Below, in pieces: positions 37,454 to 43,566 of a stretch of DNA of 43,566 nt. Every line of letters begins with the position of its first letter. Positions within the stretch are counted from its first letter, which is position 1. Source of the stretch: CAZMCT01 sp964564785 (lineage in GTDB: Bacteria; Planctomycetota; Phycisphaerae; UBA1845; Fen-1342); assembly GCA_964564785.1 (NCBI GenBank), contig CAZMCT010000016.1:1-43566 (forward strand), in the 5' to 3' direction. The notes under the pieces are model-generated. The model was not told the origin of the DNA, did no database searches, and worked only from the letters and a program-made list of their open reading frames with translations. The position numbers and the translations under genes were made by a program.

Positions 37454-40218
37454 CGCCCGCCCCCGGCATGCAGCCCGAACGAATAGCTGCCCGCGCACGC
37501 TTCGAGTTCGACCTGCCCGCCCGTCGTGGACCCGTGCCATGTCAACCCGTCAACCGCGCCGACCGGCGCACCACCCCGGCCGATCACCCGCCCGCTCTCG
37601 GTCAGCTCCCAATCCGGCCATCCCATTGTGGGGACGCAGATGCGCGCGCGGGCATTGGGCGGGATCAGCACACCCACCCCCAGCGCGCCGTCGCCGAGCG
37701 TCCAGTGACAGAGCACCGGCCCGCACAGCGAGTCCCACCGCGCCCGCGCCCACGTCAGCCCCCCGCCGGGTCGCGGCCGGATGACGAACCGCCGACCCCA
37801 CGAAAAGTCCGGCCCGGCCGGCACTCCGCCTGCGAGCGGCGCCGGCCCGCACGCTTCCGGCTCCAGCGCCAGGCCCGCCACGTGCTCGAAGAGCCACTGG
37901 CCGACCGTGCCGAGCGCGAAGTGGTTCCACGAGTTCATTCGCGGGTCGCCGGTGTCCGGATTCCAGAGCTCGCACATCGTGGTCGCGCCGCAGGCCACCA
38001 TGTGGCCCCACGACGGGTAGCTCGTCTGCTGCGCCACGTGACACGCCAACTCGTGGTAGCCACCCGTGGACAGCAGCGGCAGCGCGAATGCGGTCGCGAG
38101 AAAGCCCGTCGACAGGTGTGCTCCGCGGAGCTCGATGTCCCGGGCCACGTTCGCCAGCACCGCCGCCCGCCGCTCGTCCGGCACCAGCCCCAGGGCCAGC
38201 GGCAGGATGTTCGCCGCCTGCGTTCCGCCGAGGTAGCTGGCCGTGCCCGGATCGAAGTAGGCCGCGTTGAACGCGGCCCGAATCTCGCCGGCCAGCCGAG
38301 TGTATTCGGCCGCGTCGTCCGCACGCCCGAGCACCCCGGCCAGCTCGGCCAGCCGCCGGGTCGAGTAGTAGTAGAACGCGACCGCGATCGGAGCGCGCGG
38401 CGACTCGACCGGCGCCACCCAATCGCCGTAGCCGTGCTCACGGACCTGGTGCGGGCACGCGTACAGGTGTCCCGGCGCGCGGGCACGCATGTACTCGACC
38501 CAGGCCCGCAGCGCGGCATAGTTCGCCGCCACGGCGCGCACATCCCCGTAGTACCGCAGCAGCGTCCACGGTACGCCCGCGATCGCGTCGCCCCAGCCCG
38601 GTGCGGCCGGGCCGCGCAGCACCGCCAGCGGCGCGACGTCCGCGATCGCCCCGTCCGCGGCCTGCGAATCGCGGATGTCCGTGAGCCATTTCGCGAAGAA
38701 CGCCGCGAGCTCCATGTTCCAGCAGGCAGTGGGCGCGAACAGATGCGCGTCGCCCAGCCAGCCCAGGCGCTCGTCGCGCTGCGGGCAGTCCGTCGGCACG
38801 CTCATCAAGTTCGAACGCTGGGCCCACACGATGTTGTGCTGAATCTGGTTCAGCAGCGCGCTCGAGCATGCGAACTCGCCAGCCGGCGCGGCCGCGGTGT
38901 GCAGCACGCGGGCCGTCAGCGCATCCGGACGCGGCTCACCCGGCCAGCCCGTCACCTCGACATAGCGGAACCCGTGATACGTGAACCGCGGCTCCCACGT
39001 CTCCTCCTCACCGCCGCGCAGCACGTACACGTCCGTTGCCCGCGCCCCGACCAGGTTCCGGCGATCGAGCTGTCCGTCCGGCGTCAGCGTCTCGGCGAAC
39101 CGCAACCGCACGCGCGTCCCCGCCGGTCCGCGCACCCGCAACCGGCAGCGGCCGGCCAGGTTCTGCCCGAAATCGAAGATCCACAGGCCCGGCTCGGGTT
39201 GCGTCACCCCGACCCCCGGCAGCTCGTCCGTCACGCGAATCGGCTCGCACGCCTGCGCCACTAGCCGGTCGGCCGCGTCTTCGAGCACGACCACCGGGCC
39301 CCAGCCGGCGTCGTCGAAGCCCGCCCGATCCCAACCCGGCTGCTCCAGCCGGGCGTCGTAGATTTCGCCGTGGTACAGCGTGTTCTCAACGATCGGCGCC
39401 GCGCGCGCCCGCCACGCCCCGTCGGTCGCGACCACTTCCGCCCGGCCGTCCTCGTACTCCAGCCGCAGCATCAGGATCAGCCGCAGGTTGCCCTCCGACA
39501 CCCGCTCGATCTTCCCCCGCCCCATGCTCAGCCCGCCCGCCCACCAGCCGTTTCCCAACACCGCCCCGAGTGCATTGCAACCCGGCCGCAGCAAAACGGT
39601 CACGTCGTACGCGCGGTACTGGATCCGGGCTTCGTACTTCGTCCAGTCCGGCGCAAACACGTCCGCACTCACCGGCCGGCCGTTCAGATGCAGCTCGAAG
39701 CAGCCCAGCCCGCTTACGTACAGCCGCGCGCGCCGCAGCCCGGACGCGACGTCAAACTCACGCCGCAGGAGCTGCGCCCGGCACGGCCCACGCTCCGGCC
39801 CGCCGGCCGTCGGATCGGCCGGCGTCGAGATCCAGCGCGCCGCCCAGTCCGCCCCCCGCAGCGGTCCCATTTCCCACCATGCCGGCGCGGCACACGGTGA
39901 CGGCCGCCCGGCCGCGTCCCACGTGCGCACCGTCCACCAGTAGCGCCGAAACGGTCTCAGCTCCGGCCCGCCGTATTCCACGTGGAACGATCGCTCCGAC
40001 GCGACAACCCCCGTGTCCCAAACGTCGCACAGCCCGTTTCTCAGGCCCTCCGCAGACGACGCGACGAGCACACGGTAGGCCGTCTGCCGCGCGCCCCGCC
40101 GCCCGTCCGCTAGTTCCCACGACAGCCGCGGCACGCGCACGTCGATCCCCAGCGGCCGCGGCTGATACTCGCAGCGCAGGTTCAGCGGTGCCCCCGGTTC
40201 GTCGCAGGCGGCGGCCAT
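37450..40218 (-). CDS. Alpha-L-rhamnosidase, GH78 family
   Basis: This 922-residue protein matches the multidomain GH78 layout. An N-terminal beta-sandwich (from LNLRCEYQPRPLGIDVRVPRLSW) and further beta domains (LYVSGLGCFELHLNG, IFDFGQNLAGRC, FTYHGFRYVEV) come first. The catalytic alpha-alpha barrel begins near 450 with DCPQRDERLGWLGD at 477-490, the family's acidic active-site segment. A C-terminal beta-sandwich ends the protein. No signal peptide is visible, so it may act in the cytoplasm on imported rhamnosides. I start at ATG 40218 with GGAG eight bases upstream; the GTG at 40227 overlaps that ribosome site. The transporter gene downstream overlaps its stop. Confidence 0.92.
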   Translation of the reverse strand: MAAACDEPGAPLNLRCEYQPRPLGIDVRVPRLSWELADGRRGARQTAYRVLVASSAEGLRNGLCDVWDTGVVASERSFHVEYGGPELRPFRRYWWTVRTWDAAGRPSPCAAPAWWEMGPLRGADWAARWISTPADPTAGGPERGPCRAQLLRREFDVASGLRRARLYVSGLGCFELHLNGRPVSADVFAPDWTKYEARIQYRAYDVTVLLRPGCNALGAVLGNGWWAGGLSMGRGKIERVSEGNLRLILMLRLEYEDGRAEVVATDGAWRARAAPIVENTLYHGEIYDARLEQPGWDRAGFDDAGWGPVVVLEDAADRLVAQACEPIRVTDELPGVGVTQPEPGLWIFDFGQNLAGRCRLRVRGPAGTRVRLRFAETLTPDGQLDRRNLVGARATDVYVLRGGEEETWEPRFTYHGFRYVEVTGWPGEPRPDALTARVLHTAAAPAGEFACSSALLNQIQHNIVWAQRSNLMSVPTDCPQRDERLGWLGDAHLFAPTACWNMELAAFFAKWLTDIRDSQAADGAIADVAPLAVLRGPAAPGWGDAIAGVPWTLLRYYGDVRAVAANYAALRAWVEYMRARAPGHLYACPHQVREHGYGDWVAPVESPRAPIAVAFYYYSTRRLAELAGVLGRADDAAEYTRLAGEIRAAFNAAYFDPGTASYLGGTQAANILPLALGLVPDERRAAVLANVARDIELRGAHLSTGFLATAFALPLLSTGGYHELACHVAQQTSYPSWGHMVACGATTMCELWNPDTGDPRMNSWNHFALGTVGQWLFEHVAGLALEPEACGPAPLAGGVPAGPDFSWGRRFVIRPRPGGGLTWARARWDSLCGPVLCHWTLGDGALGVGVLIPPNARARICVPTMGWPDWELTESGRVIGRGGAPVGAVDGLTWHGSTTGGQVELEACAGSYSFGLHAGGGR

Positions 40219-40302
40219 CGCGTGCACTCCTCTCCGCAGCCGCGAAACGACGCGGCCCAGGCGCGGAGTTGAACCGGCCGCCGGAACTTCGGCAAGCGCG
40301 GG

Positions 40303-42090
40303 CTACGGGAACAGCATGCGCCGAAGGCTGATGCCGAAGCCCGTCAGCGCGTCCCCCGCCACGAGCCCCGCGCAGATCACCAGCAGGTAGCGCTGCGCCC
40401 AGCCCGGCCGCCAGCGTGTCATTCCCCACGCGGCTGACGCGCCGAGAAAGACGCCCAGCGACAGCGACGCCGGAAACACAAACGCCAGCCCCATGCTCGC
40501 CGCGCTCGGCACCCACGCCCGGATGCGCCGCGGCGCCACCTGCTCCGCCACCGCCAGTGCGACCCCGCCGGCGGCCGCGATCAGCGCCGCGGTCTGCACA
40601 CCCTTCGGCATGGCGGCCAGCCCGTCCCGGAAGAGCTCGGCCACCGCCTTCATGCTCACCACCGCGGGCGCCGCAAACTCCACCGTCGGCAGCCGGGCCG
40701 GCTCGGGAACCAGCAGCACGTACGCGACGGCGCCGACGATGCTCCCCACCAGCGCGCCGAGCACCTGGGAGTACACCTGCAACCGCGGTGCGGCCCCCAG
40801 CAACTGGCCGCAGCGAAAATCGTTCATCATGTCGGCGCACTGGCTGGCCGCGCCGGCCGTCACATTGGCGGCCATCAGGTTTGCGGCCGGGGCGTCCGGC
40901 AGCAGCGCCCCGAACGTGATCTGGCTCACTTTGCCCATCGGGCCGACCGGATTCATTCCGGTCTCGCCCGAAACGCGGGCCGCCACCAGCGCGAGCACGA
41001 ACGCCAGCAGCACGCTGCCGAGCGCAGCCCACCAGACCACGCCAAAGAGCACGATTTGCAGCACTGCGGACAACCCCAAAGCGCCGGCGAGTGCGGTCCC
41101 GTAGGCCGTCCGGCTCGCGGTCTCGGCTGCGCCACCGGCACCGCGGGCGCGCAGTGCCCGCAGGGCGCCCAGCCACGTCCGCCAGGCGAATGCCGCCGAG
41201 GTCAGACTGGCGGCGACCATCAGCGCTACACCCGGCCAAAGCGTCCATTGCAGCAACGGCCCGTACTGCGGCGGGCCTTTCACATAGCCCGCGGCCAGGG
41301 CTGCCGGCGCGAGAACTCCCCAGCACAGCACCGCGCCCAACAGCACCGACGCACTCGCCCGCAGGCCGATCAGCCCTCCGATTGCCAGCGGAAACAGCGA
41401 CGGCTCGATCTTGAACGTGAGCGACTCGAGCGGGAATCCGCGCACCGCTCCGGGCAGCGCCAGACCCGACACCGCGTCGAGTTGCTGGAGCTTGCACACG
41501 CGGCCGGCCACCAGCGCTGCCATGAGCATCGCCCACACGCGCCGCGCCGCCGCGCGGCCCGCCGCGTAGACCTCGCGCAGCGTAGCCGCGCTCGCCGTGC
41601 CCGCCGCGAAGGGCAGCTGCTGCACCACCACCATCTGCCGCCGCAGCCCGACCGCGACCAGCACACCCACCAGGCACACCGAGAAAATCCACAGCATCAA
41701 CGCCGGCAACGGGAGCGCCTTCCCGGTCAGCGCCGTGTAGGCCGGAATCTGCGCCGTCACGCCCGCCGACGCGACGAACGCCGCTCCGGTGCAGCCCGTC
41801 TGGCTGATGTTGTTCTCGAGCATGCCCCACGGCCGCACCCGTCCGCCGGAGACGGCCCGAATCCCCGCCCAGAGCGCGTAGCCGACCAGGATCGCCACGA
41901 TCGACATGTTGAACGCCGCCCCGAACTTCAGCCCGGCGTAAATGTTGCTAATCGCGAGCACGGCGCCCAGCACCATGCCGGTGACCACCGCGCGGAACGT
42001 GAATTGAAGCGACCCAGCGGGCGGCGACGCCAAAACGTCGGGGATGCCGGCCGCGGCCGGCGTCGGCGGTGATGCCTCCGTGCTCACCAT
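40303..42090 (-). CDS. OPT-family transporter
   Basis: This 595-residue membrane protein has some 14-16 hydrophobic segments. OPT-superfamily marks are AISNIYAGLKFG near 45-57, LENNISQTGCTGAAF near 91-105 and GETGMNPVGPMGKVSQITFG near 380-399. Members carry oligopeptides or metal chelates. The start ATG has GAGGTG upstream. It lies 84 bases before the rhamnosidase gene on the same strand, so the two may share a transcript, although the OPT family is not known for sugars. Confidence 0.85.
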   Translation of the reverse strand: MVSTEASPPTPAAAGIPDVLASPPAGSLQFTFRAVVTGMVLGAVLAISNIYAGLKFGAAFNMSIVAILVGYALWAGIRAVSGGRVRPWGMLENNISQTGCTGAAFVASAGVTAQIPAYTALTGKALPLPALMLWIFSVCLVGVLVAVGLRRQMVVVQQLPFAAGTASAATLREVYAAGRAAARRVWAMLMAALVAGRVCKLQQLDAVSGLALPGAVRGFPLESLTFKIEPSLFPLAIGGLIGLRASASVLLGAVLCWGVLAPAALAAGYVKGPPQYGPLLQWTLWPGVALMVAASLTSAAFAWRTWLGALRALRARGAGGAAETASRTAYGTALAGALGLSAVLQIVLFGVVWWAALGSVLLAFVLALVAARVSGETGMNPVGPMGKVSQITFGALLPDAPAANLMAANVTAGAASQCADMMNDFRCGQLLGAAPRLQVYSQVLGALVGSIVGAVAYVLLVPEPARLPTVEFAAPAVVSMKAVAELFRDGLAAMPKGVQTAALIAAAGGVALAVAEQVAPRRIRAWVPSAASMGLAFVFPASLSLGVFLGASAAWGMTRWRPGWAQRYLLVICAGLVAGDALTGFGISLRRMLFP

Positions 42091-42228
42091 CGCACCTCGG
42101 CGGCCGGCGTGTGCCGGCCAAGAGACGGCGTGACGAGGATATCGTATCGCGAGGTCCGGGTGTGCAACAGAACTCGGCGTGCTTCGTCGCGGCTCGCGGT
42201 CGCGCGCCCGGCACGTCGGCCGCGGAAC

Positions 42229-42303
42229 ATGTGCAGGGACAAAGGCTACGACTCCGCTGACGTGCGGGGCCTGTTGGCCACGTGGCCCGACGCGGCCCGC
42301 CCC
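42229..42303 (+). pseudogene. Possible remnant of an IS5-type transposase
   Basis: The frame reads MCRDKGYDSADVRGLLA, resembling the DKGYDS segment of IS5/DDE transposases. The flanking frame loses all resemblance on both sides. No terminal repeats or other transposase segments are visible. The rest of 42091-42427 shows nothing else that I can support. Confidence 0.4.
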
Positions 42304-42427
42304 ACGCCATGGCCCGCGGCGAAGAACAACACGTCGAGGAGCGTGTACCCGGTGCCGCAGTCGGCGGTGGGGTGGAGCGCACGCGTTCGCCGCTCAACTG
42401 TTTCCGCCGGCGACTAACCCACGAGAG

Positions 42428-42532
42428 TCCGTTGAAAAAGAGGACAGGCAGCGCGGGAGGGGCTGTCGGCGCGACCGTGATGGTGCGGTAGCGCGCAGCC
42501 AGCCCCCTTTCTCAACGGGCTGCATAGGGCAG
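42428..42532. repeat. Dispersed repeat family A, copy 3
   Basis: It begins CCGTTGAAAAAGAGGACAGG and ends CAGCCAGCCCCC ... CTCAACGGGCTG; the two ends are inverted complements over about 14 bases. It aligns with 8730-8819 and 16211-16323. This is the copy with the clearest terminal inverted repeat. Confidence 0.72.
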
Positions 42533-42619
42533 AGAACGTCGCTAACGACGATGCCACGAGGCGACACTCGGCCTGTGCGTCCCCCACGCTGCCGGCGACC
42601 GAGGTCACGGGGTCGGCTC

Positions 42620-43566
42620 TCAAGCGCCTTCTTCAATCTGCGCGCTGAGGCGCTTCTTGACCGGGTCATTCTTGTCGAACTCCGCGATGCGCTCCTTGAC
42701 CTGGCCGTCGACCGGGTCGAGGTACACAAGCACGAGCGACTTTGTCTCACGGTAGCGGAACTCGCCCTTGCCGGCGCTCATGCGGAATTGCACGGGCTCG
42801 TCGGGCCGGATGTCGAGCACGACCGCGTTGGTGCAGAAGTCGACCCGCTCGCGCTTGGACTTCTTGTCGTCCTCACCGACCTTGACGTCCATCGCGGTGC
42901 CGATCACGTCGCCGACGCGAACCTTGAAATCCTGCTTGAGCCAGTCGCCCTTGTACCAGGTGTAGACCTCGACATTGGCCGCAGGCTCACCGTAGATCGG
43001 CCCGCGAACGAAGAAGTGCTGGCGGGGGGCCACCGTGACGGGGGCGCTGGGCAGCGACCACTCGCCGACAAGCACGGCCTGGTCGGCCTGCGCGGGGTCC
43101 GCGAGGGCCTGGCGGCGGCCGACGTAGCGGTTCCAGAGCTTGACCCGCAGCCGGTAGCGGTAGGTCTTACCGGGCAGGACCGAGTCGTCGTGAGCCCAGA
43201 TGGCAATCTCGCCGTCGTTGCTGGGATGCTTGACGAAGGCGAGCGGGCCGGACGTCTGGCGCGTCGCGCCGATCTCTTCGCGGCGCTGCTTGGCGCGGGC
43301 CTCCTTGAGGATGTTCTCGGCCTGCTTCTTCTGCGATTTGGACGCATCGGCGTTGTTGAGTACGCTGTTGGCGACCTGTTGCGCCTCGGCCCAATCCTTC
43401 TCTTTCAGCGCCTTGCGGGCGGCGACCAGATCCTCGCGGATGCGCTTGGCCGGACTGTCCGCGACCTGGACCGGCGCTACGACGCCGCCGCCACCGGGTG
43501 CGCCGCGGCCGCCCCGGCCGCCACCCCCGCCGAAGGGCGAGCTGCGCCCGCCGCCCGGTGGAGCAC
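42620..43566 (-). CDS. Hypothetical protein, N-terminus beyond the window
   Basis: The reverse strand is open from the right edge to a TGA at 42620, giving at least 315 residues. The visible N-terminal part is Gly/Arg-rich (PFGGGGGRGG). A helical region (residues about 45-105 of the fragment) includes EDLVAARKALKEKDWAEAQQ. A beta-rich C-terminal part has KTYRYRLRVKLWNRYVG and FFVRGPIYGEPAANVEVYTW. I do not recognise the family. The open frame shows that the internal Met at 43075 is not the start. A signal or anchor may lie beyond the edge. Confidence 0.75.
   Translation of the reverse strand, partial: APPGGGRSSPFGGGGGRGGRGAPGGGGVVAPVQVADSPAKRIREDLVAARKALKEKDWAEAQQVANSVLNNADASKSQKKQAENILKEARAKQRREEIGATRQTSGPLAFVKHPSNDGEIAIWAHDDSVLPGKTYRYRLRVKLWNRYVGRRQALADPAQADQAVLVGEWSLPSAPVTVAPRQHFFVRGPIYGEPAANVEVYTWYKGDWLKQDFKVRVGDVIGTAMDVKVGEDDKKSKRERVDFCTNAVVLDIRPDEPVQFRMSAGKGEFRYRETKSLVLVYLDPVDGQVKERIAEFDKNDPVKKRLSAQIEEGA

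Noticed and set aside
42109..42417. A complete transposase gene
   Set aside because: Only about 17 residues resemble an IS5 transposase. There are no terminal repeats and no other catalytic segment, so only a remnant is reported.

Overview
The window is GC-rich, densely coded bacterial DNA that most resembles a planctomycete, plausibly from the Phycisphaerae. The support is a secreted protein ending in two dockerin-like EF-hand repeats with the signature GDINPFV, a squalene-cyclase-like repeat protein, lysine/alanine-rich H1-like tails, a DksA relative with half of its zinc cysteines replaced, LspA with a large insertion, and an orphan pseudopilin N-terminus. This is inferred from protein character; no taxonomic search was run.

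Positions 1-9.5 kb are chromosomal housekeeping: a partial H1-like gene, a minus-strand group sppA - trpG - lipoprotein, a minimal zincin metalloprotease, a prenyltransferase/squalene-oxidase-repeat protein, a small amidohydrolase, DNA polymerase X with a PHP domain, a GbsR-type regulator overlapping pyrE, and a CTP-dependent diacylglycerol/polyprenol kinase. Positions 9.6-15.8 kb form a plus-strand beta-oxidation cluster: two acyl-CoA dehydrogenases, thiolase, a small DUF2892 membrane protein, 3-hydroxyacyl-CoA dehydrogenase and enoyl-CoA hydratase, with short inverted-repeat-bounded inserts in front of the last two genes. Positions 15.8-23.5 kb hold a truncated pilin, a periplasmic-binding lipoprotein, a secreted glycine-rich protein, a membrane/coiled-coil gene interrupted by an in-frame amber codon, galK, trpD, and a dksA-like - lspA pair behind a near-consensus promoter.

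At 23592-34091 a 10.5 kb integrative element sits in the 3' end of a tRNA-Pro(GGG) gene. It is bounded by 14-bp direct repeats. It carries a large serine recombinase at the tRNA end, a small Cys4 protein, a RepA-like AAA ATPase, a fused prohead protease/major capsid protein, and a ribbon-helix-helix-like gene. Next to the distal att site is a restriction-modification-like module: a PvuII-type N4-cytosine methyltransferase, divergent from a small XRE controller and a 500-residue protein with an N-terminal PD-(D/E)xK-like motif and C-terminal HEAT repeats. The layout (M divergent from C-R) is that of PvuII, but the protein in the R position is quite different. There is no terminase, portal or tail gene, so the element looks like a phage satellite or reduced prophage with a defence cargo.

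Beyond the element lie the tRNA's displaced terminator, a two-domain PTPS/QueD-like enzyme, the dockerin-like secreted protein, and a minus-strand set: EamA transporter overlapping a GH78 alpha-L-rhamnosidase, an OPT-family transporter, and a partial hypothetical gene running off the right edge. Three families of short dispersed palindromic repeats (called A, B and C here) occupy the gaps between genes.
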